From assembly GCF_900115955.1 (NCBI RefSeq), contig NZ_FOYL01000007.1:372001-436000 (forward strand): DNA of 64,000 nucleotides, given 5' to 3'. Each line of letters opens with the position of its first letter. Within the stretch, counting starts at the first letter, position 1. The notes beneath the pieces were generated by a model. It was not told the DNA's origin, ran no database searches, and worked only from the letters and a program-made list of their open reading frames with translations. The stretch is from Lentzea waywayandensis (lineage in GTDB: Bacteria; Actinomycetota; Actinomycetes; Mycobacteriales; Pseudonocardiaceae). The translations under genes and the position numbers were made by a program. Of the stretch, positions 16,551 through 25,111 are shown one piece after another.

Positions 16551-17048
16551 ATGTCTGATAAGAGCAGGGCGGAAGCCCGGCAGCGCGCCCATGAGGCCGG
16601 GCTCTATCCAGCGCCCCTCAACGAAGGCCGCTCCCGCAACATGAGCGCGAACCGGCGTTCCGGGACGAAGCCCGAGGTCGCACTGCGCAGCGCCCTGTTC
16701 AGGCTCGGCTACCGCTACCGCAAGGACCACCTGCTCCGGCTCGACGGCGGGATGCGAGTGAAACCTGACATCGTCTTCACCGCACGCAAAGTCGCGATCT
16801 TCGTTGACGGCTGCTTCTGGCACGTCTGTCCCGAGCACGGCCGGCAGCCCACCACCAACGAGTGGTACTGGACTCCCAAACTCCGCCGGAACATGGAACG
16901 CGACGAGTCCGTGAACACGGCGCTGAACGCCGCAGGCTGGCGTGTCTTGCGTTTCTGGGAACACGAGCAGGTGCCGGATGCTGTCGGCACTGTCGTGGCC
17001 ACCCTGGAGCAGACCGAACATAAGTTCGACCCTACCTCCGAGGTCTGA
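16551..17048 (+). CDS. vsr: Very short patch repair (Vsr) endonuclease
   Basis: 165 residues with Vsr landmarks: 'MSANRRSGTKPEVALRSALF', 'KPDIVFTARKVAIFVDGCFW' (catalytic Asp in KPDIVF), zinc/active-site 'FWHVCPEHG', and 'GWRVLRFWEHE'. Vsr nicks beside T:G mismatches that arise when 5-methylcytosine deaminates, so it counteracts mutation caused by the adjacent methyltransferase. The ATG at 16551 is used; the longer frame from 16482 overlaps the divergent promoter. The 104-bp gap to the methyltransferase start is a divergent promoter. Confidence 0.94.
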   Translation: MSDKSRAEARQRAHEAGLYPAPLNEGRSRNMSANRRSGTKPEVALRSALFRLGYRYRKDHLLRLDGGMRVKPDIVFTARKVAIFVDGCFWHVCPEHGRQPTTNEWYWTPKLRRNMERDESVNTALNAAGWRVLRFWEHEQVPDAVGTVVATLEQTEHKFDPTSEV

Positions 17049-17083
17049 CACTTTTCGCGTAACCAGCCGCAGACACGCGAGTT

Positions 17084-18031
17084 CTAGCGGTCGCTCTGCT
17101 TTCGCGGGACGACCGGCGCCTCGCACACACCATCCGCGGCGGTCGCGATCACCCAGCGCCGTCCTTCGATCTCCGCGGATGGCCTTGAGTCACCTTCAGG
17201 TGCTGGCACCACTCGTGCCGCGACCACCTCGCCCTTGTGAGGTACCGGGAGCCCGAGATCGCGCGCCACTGCTGGGTCGTTGTCCTGGTGCCCCAGCACC
17301 AGAATCCCTTCAGGACGCAGATAAGTCCTAGCGCCCCCGTAGCCTCGCACGCGCTTCATGAAGTCGTCCTGTTGTGCAACTGTGGCAATCACAGTGCGGC
17401 CGACCAGCACTCCCTGCAACTCCCGGAACAACTGGTTGACTCGCGCCTGCCCGTGCTGACTCCCTCTCTTCGCGGTCGCGTTGAAAATGCGACCGCGAGA
17501 TGCGTCGTCCAAGTGCAGCAACAGATTCTCCCTCAGCACACCGCGCGCCTGCCACAACGGGACCACGGCCGCCTTGCCCGCTGGATTCAGCTTCCTCTTG
17601 TTGTCCCTGTTCGCAGCTGAGAGCTGATTCCCGTCAACCCTGACGAGTCCCGCCGACCACGCGCTTTCCGCATCGCTGGCCCACACGACCAGGCAAACGT
17701 GATTCCATGCCTCAGGCGGGAGCATCCACTCTCCCCAGGCCTTCGAGAACTTGCAATCGACCTGGACGCCGGCGATCCGGTAGTCGGTCTGGTCACCATC
17801 ATCGAAGCCGAACTCACGATGCAGGTTGATTTCCACCAACGTGCCCATGTGAGTCTTCTCGGTCTTGTGCAACTGATCGTAGTTCCATCGGCCGGTCCTC
17901 TGGCCGTCGTACAACTGGTCGTAGGTCGCCCGGAGGACGCCGGCGAACCTCTGCCCATCCGGATCGAGCTTGTACAGCTCCGACCTCACGAGCTCAAGTT
18001 CGGCATCTGAACCAACAGGAGTGTCGATCAC
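17084..18031 (-). CDS. NaeI-family type IIE restriction endonuclease
   Basis: 315 residues, close to the 317 of NaeI and alignable from end to end by eye: 'LDPDG', 'QLYDGQRTGRWN', 'QLHKTEKTHMGTLVEINLHR', 'GVQVDCKF', 'VIATVAQQDDFMKRVRG', 'RPEGILVLGHQDNDP' and a terminal 'EAPVVPRK'. The catalytic residues appear as E67, D83, D92 and K94 (EIN, TDY, VDCK). The residue matching NaeI Leu43, whose change to Lys is reported to turn NaeI into a topoisomerase, is Leu40 here, so nuclease activity is expected. The C-terminal half is the CAP-like effector-binding domain of NaeI. Predicted to cut GCCGGC after binding two sites. Confidence 0.93.
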   Translation of the reverse strand: MIDTPVGSDAELELVRSELYKLDPDGQRFAGVLRATYDQLYDGQRTGRWNYDQLHKTEKTHMGTLVEINLHREFGFDDGDQTDYRIAGVQVDCKFSKAWGEWMLPPEAWNHVCLVVWASDAESAWSAGLVRVDGNQLSAANRDNKRKLNPAGKAAVVPLWQARGVLRENLLLHLDDASRGRIFNATAKRGSQHGQARVNQLFRELQGVLVGRTVIATVAQQDDFMKRVRGYGGARTYLRPEGILVLGHQDNDPAVARDLGLPVPHKGEVVAARVVPAPEGDSRPSAEIEGRRWVIATAADGVCEAPVVPRKQSDR

Positions 18032-18103
18032 GGTCTAGTCCCCAACGCCTCGGGTCACGATCTTGAGTGAACACAACTACCACTCGGCTGCTCGTCCACG
18101 GGA

Positions 18104-18799
18104 TCAGTTGAGCAAATCGGCCCTCACAACACTCTTGGCCTCCTCCGGCAGGCGCCGGTAGGCGTTCCACGCGCGTTCCAGCGCCGTCGAACCACGCCTG
18201 CCGCGATTCATCCAGCGCAGCAACCGCGCACGATCGGCTTGGTCGAGCCCCTTGATCGCCGCAAGAACGTCATCAACCTCGACCGGTGCGCCATCAAAGC
18301 CGGCCCGGCACCGCTTGCACTCAGTCGTCAGCAGGATCTCCTGCTCACCATCAGGCAGGATCACCTCCAGCCTCGTCACCGAGAGCACAGCGGCCTGGTT
18401 CGAGTCGTCCAAGTATTCCTCGCCACCAGAAATACCGCAGCTCGTGCACATGTAGCTGTCGCGCGCCATGACCGCCTTCTTTTCTTTGGCGGAAACAGCC
18501 TTCTGCGGCGCGGCCGCCCGGCGTGCAACTGGATCCCACACCGGGACCCCGGCCTTCACGAACCGCTGGTCTTGTGCGGTGAGAGTGGCGTCCTCGGTGT
18601 TCGTGAGGATCACCCAGCCGAAAGCGCGCAGGTCACGAATGCGACGGTCAGCCTGAGACACGCCGGGAAAAACTTCCCGGAGCTGCGCCTTGGTGAACCG
18701 GTTTCCCTCACCGACCTGCTGCAACAGCCACAAAGCACCCTTGACCATGACGCCTGCTTCCAGCGCCGGATCGTTCCACTCAGGGATCGCCAACTCCAC
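18104..18799 (-). CDS. Winged-helix plus HNH-derived zinc-finger protein
   Basis: 231 residues. Residues about 15-80 look like a winged helix ('VKGALWLLQQVGEGNRFTKA', 'SQADRRIRDLRAFGWVI'). Residues 110-175 hold two CxxC pairs (MCTSCG, ECKRCR) in an HNH-like frame ('ARDSYMCTSCG' to 'LTTECKRCRAG'), but the HNH histidines are replaced ('VTRLEVILP'), so it is probably a structural zinc domain and not a nuclease. The C-terminus is helical. It is 73 bp from the NaeI start and divergent from the ParB-like operon. It could be the controller of the island or a nuclease relic. Confidence 0.7.
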   Translation of the reverse strand: MELAIPEWNDPALEAGVMVKGALWLLQQVGEGNRFTKAQLREVFPGVSQADRRIRDLRAFGWVILTNTEDATLTAQDQRFVKAGVPVWDPVARRAAAPQKAVSAKEKKAVMARDSYMCTSCGISGGEEYLDDSNQAAVLSVTRLEVILPDGEQEILLTTECKRCRAGFDGAPVEVDDVLAAIKGLDQADRARLLRWMNRGRRGSTALERAWNAYRRLPEEAKSVVRADLLN

Positions 18800-18911
18800 T
18801 CCGTTCTCAATGTCGATTCACCGATTGTGGATCAACAAGCGCAACATTGTCAGTGGTTCCTGCGATGATCCGGGCAGAGCAAGATCGGACAGTCCAGCTG
18901 GAGGCCACTGC

Positions 18912-20321
18912 ATGTCCCGCAAGTTCGGCGTTCCACCGCAAGGCGACCACATCCGTTCCATCGTGGAGGAGCGGCTTGAGCAGGCGCTCCGGGAGAAGGG
19001 CGCCAAGATCACCGTGGATTGGCGTGGGGAGCAGAAGCACCTCGACGTCATCTCCATGCCGGTGGAGTTGCTGTACTTCAACCCGGACACTCACCGGATC
19101 AGGGCCCAGCGCACGCTCGACCCTGCGAAGGACAAGGCGCTCGACGAGAACCCCTGGAGCGACGAAAGTCAGGACTACCTCCGCCACCTGCTCACGCGCA
19201 GGCCGTCCAACCCGTCTCAGCTCGATCCCGACTACACCGCGCTGATGGACGAGCTGGACGACTTCCAGCAAAAAGAGCCAGGGATCATCACCCAGGAAGG
19301 CATCCTGGTCGACGGCAACACACGCCGGGCTGCGTTGCTGGAGCTCGGCGTCAAGGACATCAGGGTCGGTGTCCTGCCTGCGGACACCTCCCGCAACGAC
19401 GTCAACCGGGTGGAACTCGCCCTGCAGCTGCGCCGCGACAAGCGTCGCGAGTACTCGTACATCAACAGGCTGATGGCGATCGAAGAGCAGCTCACAGAAG
19501 GCAGGCGTGAGGACGACGTCGCTCGCGAGTTCAACATCAAGATCACGACGCTTCGCAAAGACAGGTGGGTCTACGAGCTCATCAGCGACGCGATCGAGAG
19601 GAGCGCGACGGACGGCGGCGTGGCGCTGAGGCTGGTCGACTTCGAAGATCACCAGGAAAAGCTCCGCGAGCTTCACCGCGACTACGAGAAGCTGGCTGCG
19701 ACGGACCCGGACGCGGCATCGCAGCTCAAAGAATCCCGCCTGGCGATGGTCGTGCTCAACTACCCGAAGACCACCCTGCGCCTGGCTGAAGCCGACTTCC
19801 ACAACCGGTACCTGGACGCACGGCTTCCCGATGACCTCAAGCCGGTGGTTCAGGAACCCGCCAGCGTGAGCATCCCGGGACTGCCGGGCATCACCGTCCC
19901 CGATGCCACGAGCCAGACGAAGACCACGCGTGAGCTGACCAACACGCTGCTTCGAGCGAAAGCCATCGCTCAAGCAGGCGACAAGGTCTCCGCCGGTGAG
20001 GTGTCACGGGCGGACCAGCTGATGAAATCCGCGCGCGGTGTCTTCGACAAGGCGGTGGATCTCGCTGGGCAGAACGCGAGGTTGCTGAAGCGGCAGGTGG
20101 CAGTGTCAGAGCGCCTCACCGACGCCGCGGACTACGTCAACCAGTGCGTCGCCGAGTTCGCCGAGGCAAGAGCCAAGCATGCCCTGGACGAGGACTCGTT
20201 CGACGACGCGTTGCTGACTCTGCGCGCAAGCCTGGCAAGCCTCGCCAAGCACGCGGGCCGCACGTTCACCGCTCCAGGCGACGGTGTGGCGTGGTTGCTC
20301 GAAGCGTCCAAGGAGCAGTGA
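18912..20321 (+). CDS. ParB/Srx-like domain protein (defence-island module)
   Basis: 469 residues. A ParB/sulfiredoxin-type motif, GILVDGNTRR, sits at 130-139 after a domain beginning about residue 40 (LDVISMPVELLYFNPDTHRI). It is followed by a helix-turn-helix-like stretch ('REDDVAREFNIKITTLRKDR') and a long helical C-terminus. ParB/Srx folds can bind or hydrolyse nucleotides (CTPase, nuclease-like). The start at 18912 has GGAGG 7 nt upstream. It is the first gene of an operon with a SNF2-type helicase (TGATG overlap) and a DUF3883 protein, suggesting one complex acting on DNA. Function in defence is inferred from context. Confidence 0.82.
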   Translation: MSRKFGVPPQGDHIRSIVEERLEQALREKGAKITVDWRGEQKHLDVISMPVELLYFNPDTHRIRAQRTLDPAKDKALDENPWSDESQDYLRHLLTRRPSNPSQLDPDYTALMDELDDFQQKEPGIITQEGILVDGNTRRAALLELGVKDIRVGVLPADTSRNDVNRVELALQLRRDKRREYSYINRLMAIEEQLTEGRREDDVAREFNIKITTLRKDRWVYELISDAIERSATDGGVALRLVDFEDHQEKLRELHRDYEKLAATDPDAASQLKESRLAMVVLNYPKTTLRLAEADFHNRYLDARLPDDLKPVVQEPASVSIPGLPGITVPDATSQTKTTRELTNTLLRAKAIAQAGDKVSAGEVSRADQLMKSARGVFDKAVDLAGQNARLLKRQVAVSERLTDAADYVNQCVAEFAEARAKHALDEDSFDDALLTLRASLASLAKHAGRTFTAPGDGVAWLLEASKEQ

Positions 20322-22150
20322 TGACGGGGAGCGCCGGGCCGAGCCTCGTGATCGGGTTCGGTGACGACGTGACAACGGCGCGTCTCCGTGCCGGCGACGG
20401 ACACGAGCCGGACTTGCGCCGGCTCGCTCTGCGTCTGCGCAGCGGCGTGCAGCGTTCGGCGAGCACGATGGACGTCGCCATCGACGACCTGCTCACGAAC
20501 CTCGTCGCGCTCTCCACCTGGCCTGAGCCGGCGAGTGTCTCCTGGGATCCGCAACTCGCCGCTCTGGCGACGGACTCCGCAGTGGACGCGCAGACGGTCG
20601 AAGCCCGGCTGGCTTCGGACACGCCGTCCGCGGCGGAGGTGTCCGTTGACGACATAGACGTGCTTACCGGCGCGGAATGGATCGGCGACCTGACGGCGTT
20701 TCAGCGCAGAGACATCGCAAAGCTGCTGTCTCTGCGCCACGGGGCCAACTTTTCCGTCCCTGGCGCTGGCAAGACCCGTGTCGCCCTTGCCGTGTTCCAA
20801 GCTCTGCGTCAGACCAAGCGAATCGAGCGCATCCTCATCGTCGGGCCGAAGTCCTGCTACGAGGCTTGGCAGGAGGAGAACAAGATTTGCTTCGCCACAC
20901 CTTTGCGCACCGATGTGTTCTCCCGAGAGGCTGACCCATCCTCAGAGGCGCTCATCGTCAACTACGAACGGCTCGCGCCCGCTGTCGACGAGCTCGGCCA
21001 GTGGCTCACCGCCCGGCCGTCAATGCTGGTGCTGGACGAGGCCCACAGGATGAAGCTTGGCGCCGACGGCACCTACGGCTCGGCGTGTCTCGCGCTCGGG
21101 CCCCGAGCACGTCATCGGCTCATCCTGACCGGTACGCCCGCGCCGAACGGAGTCAAGGACCTCGAGAACCTCTTCGGATTCGTCTGGCCCGGCCACGGCA
21201 GGCAGAAGGTGATTCAAGCGGTGGCGGGTGGCGACCTGCCGAAGGCAAGCAAGGTGCTGCGGCCGTTGTTCGCCCGCACGACCAAATCAGATCTCGGGCT
21301 CACCCCACCGGAGACGAAGATGGTCCCGGTTCCAATGCCGCCGCTGCATCGGGAGGTGTACGAGGCGCTTTGTGGCCGGTTCTCGGCGCGGGCGAACGGC
21401 GCGGAAGGAGACTTCGCCGCGTTGGGCAAGATTGTCGTGTACATGCTGATGGCCGCGACCAGTCCCGCGCTGCTCTCAGTCGGCACGACTCGGCACGAAC
21501 CTCTTGCGTATCAGGTGCCGCCCCTCGCCGTCCCACCTGATACCCCGCTGTTCAGGCTGATGCAGGATCTGCCTGCCTACGAGTTGTCGCCCAAGTACCA
21601 GGAGACTCTGGCGATCGTTGCGAAAAACGCCGCCGCTGGACGGAAGACGCTCGTCTGGTCCACGTTCATCCGGAGCCTCAACACGCTTCAACGTCTGCTG
21701 AGCACGTTCAATCCCGCGATGGTGCACGGTGGCACAGAAGACCGCGAAGACCAGATCACCCGGTTCCGCAACGACCCGGACTGCATGGTTCTGCTGTCCA
21801 ACCCGGCCACTCTCGGCGAGGGGATCAGCTTGCACCACCATTGTCACGACGCCGTGTACGTGGACCGCGACTTCGCAGCAGGTCGTTTTCTTCAAAGCCT
21901 CGACCGCATCCACAGGCTAGGGCTCCCACCCGAGACGGAAACCAGGATCACGGTTCTGGTGACCGAGTCCAGCATCGACGAGATCGTCGCTGCGCGTCTT
22001 GGAGACAAGCTGGAGTTCATGGGCCGGATACTCGACGACCCGGCAGTCCACGAGCTCGCCGATCTCGACGAGGAGCCCTCGGTGGGTGGCGGGCTCGACC
22101 AGCGGGACATCCGGGCGTTGCTGGGACATCTCCGTGGCCATTCCGTCTGA
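20321..22150 (+). CDS. SNF2-type DEAD/DEAH-box helicase
   Basis: 609 residues. After about 120 unassigned residues comes a superfamily-2 ATPase: Q-like 'LTAFQRRDIAKLLSLRHGAN', Walker A SVPGAGKT (145-152), DEAH (239-242), motif III 'LILTGTPAPN', motif V 'LLSNPATLGEGISLHHH' and motif VI 'SLDRIHRLG', the last typical of SNF2/RapA translocases. It probably moves on double-stranded DNA rather than unwinding it. The ATG overlaps the ParB-like stop, and its own end overlaps the nuclease start by 17 nt, so the three genes are tightly coupled. Confidence 0.93.
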   Translation: MTGSAGPSLVIGFGDDVTTARLRAGDGHEPDLRRLALRLRSGVQRSASTMDVAIDDLLTNLVALSTWPEPASVSWDPQLAALATDSAVDAQTVEARLASDTPSAAEVSVDDIDVLTGAEWIGDLTAFQRRDIAKLLSLRHGANFSVPGAGKTRVALAVFQALRQTKRIERILIVGPKSCYEAWQEENKICFATPLRTDVFSREADPSSEALIVNYERLAPAVDELGQWLTARPSMLVLDEAHRMKLGADGTYGSACLALGPRARHRLILTGTPAPNGVKDLENLFGFVWPGHGRQKVIQAVAGGDLPKASKVLRPLFARTTKSDLGLTPPETKMVPVPMPPLHREVYEALCGRFSARANGAEGDFAALGKIVVYMLMAATSPALLSVGTTRHEPLAYQVPPLAVPPDTPLFRLMQDLPAYELSPKYQETLAIVAKNAAAGRKTLVWSTFIRSLNTLQRLLSTFNPAMVHGGTEDREDQITRFRNDPDCMVLLSNPATLGEGISLHHHCHDAVYVDRDFAAGRFLQSLDRIHRLGLPPETETRITVLVTESSIDEIVAARLGDKLEFMGRILDDPAVHELADLDEEPSVGGGLDQRDIRALLGHLRGHSV

Positions 22151-22991
22151 CCGAATCCTGCGCGCGGCCGTTCGCTGGCTGGAGTTGCTCCCGCATTCCT
22201 CCCCAGCGCGCTGCCGCGCGCTCTTCACAACCCACACCGACTACAGCGACATCACCCCGACGCAGTACGAACTGGCGTACGTCTGGCTGAGGGAAGCCGG
22301 GTTGCTGAGAGACCCGGAGCGCTCTCGCTCCGTTGAGCTCAGGGTCTTCTCCGCGGCGATGAGCAGCAGTCCCGCCGCGTGGTTCGCCGACGCCGACATC
22401 TTGGTCAGGGAACCGTCCGAATTGCCAGCAGACGCACTCCGGGTCGCCGATCTTCTCGGGTTCTCCGCAGAGGAAGCGCACGGCGAGATCGTCGCGATGT
22501 GGGGGAAGGTGGATCTTGAACGCCGCCAGCAAGTTGGTGCCGCTGGTGAGCTCGCGCTCGTCAAGCTCTTGGCCAAGTACGTTCCAGCCCGCGTAGACCA
22601 CGTCGCCGCAGTGTCGGACGGACATGGCTACGACATCGCTGTCCACACGGCCCCGCTTGCCACGCACCTCGAAGTGAAATCAACGCTGCGCCGGGGGCGT
22701 CTCACCATTCACCTGTCGCGGCACGAGTTTGAGACGATGCGGCGGGACGCGCAGTGGCTTCTCGTAGCTGTCCGCCTGACTTCTGAACTGGTTCCAGCCG
22801 CGATCGCCACCGTTCCGAGCGACTGGATCTCCGCCAACGTCCCGGTGGACCACACCATCTCGGGGCGGTGGGAGGCGTGTCGGCTCGAGGCACCACCAGA
22901 AGTCTTGCAACCCGGTATTCCCGCGCTTGCGGGCATACCGGCAGACAACTGTTCCGCCTTGCTGACCGGCGAGATCCGCTGGCCAGGATGA
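22134..22991 (+). CDS. DUF3883 PD-(D/E)XK-like nuclease
   Basis: 285 residues. An N-terminal helical/winged region of about 130 residues is followed by a DUF3883-type domain: 'VGAAGELALVKLL' (E139), 'SDGHGYDIAV' (D167), and 'HLEVKSTLRRGRLTIHLSRH' (E180-x-K182), matching the E-D-ExK pattern of restriction-endonuclease folds. The GTG at 22134 lies inside the helicase gene. It is probably the nuclease of the ParB-helicase-nuclease operon. The other possible reading is a DNA-binding subunit, since DUF3883 activity is not widely demonstrated. Confidence 0.82.
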   Translation: MAIPSDRILRAAVRWLELLPHSSPARCRALFTTHTDYSDITPTQYELAYVWLREAGLLRDPERSRSVELRVFSAAMSSSPAAWFADADILVREPSELPADALRVADLLGFSAEEAHGEIVAMWGKVDLERRQQVGAAGELALVKLLAKYVPARVDHVAAVSDGHGYDIAVHTAPLATHLEVKSTLRRGRLTIHLSRHEFETMRRDAQWLLVAVRLTSELVPAAIATVPSDWISANVPVDHTISGRWEACRLEAPPEVLQPGIPALAGIPADNCSALLTGEIRWPG

Positions 22992-23022
22992 CCTACTGCG
23001 GCCTAAGGGGAGCAGATGCGGC

Positions 23023-23919
23023 CTACTTCGCCTGCGGCAGTCTGACCTTCTTCTTCGAGCCCGGCGAGGACGGCGGCGGCACCACGGGCCCGATGTCCCC
23101 GTCCGGAGCCTCGTCCAGGTCCACGATCACCGGCGCGTGGTCACTCGGCCCGGTGCCCTTGCGGGCGTGCCGGTCGATCCAGGCGGCCTTGGCCCGCGGC
23201 GCGACGGAGCTGGACGCGAGGATCAGGTCGATCCGCATCCCGAGGTCGCGGTGGAACATGCCGGCCCGGTAGTCCCAGTAGCTGAAGATGCGCTCCGTGG
23301 GCCAGCGGTCGCGCACGACGTCGTGGAACCCCAACGCTTCGATGGCCTGCAAGGCGGCGCGTTCGGGTTCGGTGACGTGGGTCTGGCCGATGTAGGCCTC
23401 GGGGTCGAACAGGTCGGCGTCGGTCGGCGCGATGTTGATGTCGCCGCACACCAGGGCGTCGGCAGGGCCGGCTTCCAGCACGTCGCGCAGTGCGGCCAGC
23501 CATTCGAGCTTGTACTTGTAGTGGTCCGACTCGGGCTCACGGCCGTTCGGCACGTACAGCGAGTGGACGCGCACGCCGCCGCAGGTCGCGGCTACGGCGC
23601 GGGCCTCGATGTGCGGGAAGCCCGGTGCGCCGGCTACGCCTACTGCTACGTCTTCCAGGCCCACGCGGGAGAGCAGGGCCACGCCGTTCCACTGGGGTTC
23701 GCCGAACAGCGCTACCTCGTAGCCGCGTTCCTTCAGGGCGTCACCGAGCAGCGCGGTGAAGGCGTCGTCGGCCAGCTTGGTCTCCTGCAGGCACACGACG
23801 TCCGGCTGTCGCTGGTCGAGCCACGGCAGCAGGCGGGGCACGCGTTGCTTGACGGAGTTCACGTTCCAGGTCGCCACTCGCACGCGCTCCACGGTAGTCA
23901 CAGCGGCTAGAGCCCGCAT
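23023..23919 (-). CDS. xthA: Exodeoxyribonuclease III
   Basis: The exonuclease-endonuclease-phosphatase fold is complete: 'VATWNVNSVKQR', 'PDVVCLQETKL', 'HSLYVPNGRE', 'LVCGDINIAPTDADLFDPEA', 'RIDLILAS' and the catalytic 'GPSDHAPVI'. It acts in base-excision repair as AP endonuclease and 3'-5' exonuclease. The frame starts at ATG 23919; a GTG at 23892 (VERVRVATWNV) may be the true start, as the family begins just before 'ATWNVNS'. A lysine-rich C-terminal tail (SPGSKKKVRL) is present. It lies just outside the right edge of the island. Confidence 0.93.
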   Translation of the reverse strand: MRALAAVTTVERVRVATWNVNSVKQRVPRLLPWLDQRQPDVVCLQETKLADDAFTALLGDALKERGYEVALFGEPQWNGVALLSRVGLEDVAVGVAGAPGFPHIEARAVAATCGGVRVHSLYVPNGREPESDHYKYKLEWLAALRDVLEAGPADALVCGDINIAPTDADLFDPEAYIGQTHVTEPERAALQAIEALGFHDVVRDRWPTERIFSYWDYRAGMFHRDLGMRIDLILASSSVAPRAKAAWIDRHARKGTGPSDHAPVIVDLDEAPDGDIGPVVPPPSSPGSKKKVRLPQAK

Positions 23920-23923
23920 CGAG

Positions 23924-25057
23924 CTAGACGCGCACAGGTGAACGCAAACCGCGTGCGGCCACCCACGCGACGATGGGCAGCGCTACGAGAGACAACAGTC
24001 CCCACTGGAGGTTCCACACGCCCGCAACGGCACCGACCACCGGCGATCCCAAGCCGCCGATGCTGACCGCGAGTCCCAGCGTGACACCGCTGGCGGTGCC
24101 GAGACGGTTGGGCAGGTAGTCCTGGCCGAGGGTGACGTGCAGCGAGAACGGCACGTACAACGCCACGGCCGTGAGCGCCACCATCACGTAAACCAGTGGC
24201 CCTGGCACCAACACGACGCCCGCGACGGCAGGCACCGCGGCCGCATAGGACACCCGCAGCACCCGGACGCGCCCGAACCGTCCGGCCAGCACGCCGCCGA
24301 GCAACGTGCTGGCGGCGCCGGCCCCGAACAGCACGACCAGCGCCGCCGCACCGGCCGCCGGACCACCGCCGACCCGATCCGACACCCAGATCGCGAGGAA
24401 CGTGCCGAGCCCGAACGTCACCATCGACCGTGCCACGATCACCACGGTCAGCCTGCTGAACTGCCCCCAGTCGTCACGGCCGACCGCCACCGGGACCGCA
24501 GCCGAAGCACCGTGCACGCCACGCAACGCAGCGAACGTCAACACGCCTCCCACCAGCGCGGGAACGGCGAGCAACGGGCTCCACGCGAGCCCGCCGAACG
24601 CCAGCACCGGCGTGACGAGCACCGGTCCCAGTGCGAACCCGACGTTGCCGCCCACCGCGAACCAGCTCATGCCGACGTGGCTGTCCTGCGCGACGCGACG
24701 GGCGAGGCGAGCGGCTTCGGGGTGGTACGCGGCGACGCCGAGACCGGACAACGCGATCGCGAGCCACGTGAGGACGTACGAGTCGCTCAGCCCGGACAAC
24801 CCGATGCCCACACCCGCGAGCGTCATGCCCAGGGGAACCAGCCACGGCATGGGACGCCGGTCGGTCAGTACCCCGAACAACGGCTGCACGACCGACGACA
24901 GCAGCGTCGCGGCGACCGTGATGCCGGCCGCCGCGAGGTAGCTGTAGCCGCGTTCGAGCACGAAGAAGGGCACGACGGCCGGCACGGCGCCCTGGTAGAG
25001 GTCGTCCACCGCGTGACCGGCGACCAGGACCGACATCCGCCACCGAGAGTTGTTCAC
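23924..25057 (-). CDS. MFS transporter, fosmidomycin-resistance (Fsr) type
   Basis: 377 residues with about 11-12 hydrophobic segments. 'HAVDDLYQGAVPAVVPFFV' near the N-terminus and 'QPLFGVLTDRRPMPW' (the MFS loop 2-3 motif) point to the Fsr-like subgroup of drug:proton antiporters. The GTG at 25057 begins just before the first helix; the longer frame is antisense shadow of the AraC gene. It is divergent from an AraC regulator with 54 bp between the starts, so it is probably an inducible efflux pump. Substrate unknown. Confidence 0.88.
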   Translation of the reverse strand: MNNSRWRMSVLVAGHAVDDLYQGAVPAVVPFFVLERGYSYLAAAGITVAATLLSSVVQPLFGVLTDRRPMPWLVPLGMTLAGVGIGLSGLSDSYVLTWLAIALSGLGVAAYHPEAARLARRVAQDSHVGMSWFAVGGNVGFALGPVLVTPVLAFGGLAWSPLLAVPALVGGVLTFAALRGVHGASAAVPVAVGRDDWGQFSRLTVVIVARSMVTFGLGTFLAIWVSDRVGGGPAAGAAALVVLFGAGAASTLLGGVLAGRFGRVRVLRVSYAAAVPAVAGVVLVPGPLVYVMVALTAVALYVPFSLHVTLGQDYLPNRLGTASGVTLGLAVSIGGLGSPVVGAVAGVWNLQWGLLSLVALPIVAWVAARGLRSPVRV

Positions 25058-25111
25058 GCGCCGATCGTGGCCCCGGTCGAGACGTTCGCGATTCCGATAT
25101 TCTGCCGATGT

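Noticed and set aside
22988-23030. GCGGCCTA repeat at the right edge of the island as an attachment site
   Set aside because: Only two short, closely spaced words (TGCGGCCTA) occur; no matching copy was found at the left edge (15121-15201), and no integrase is present.
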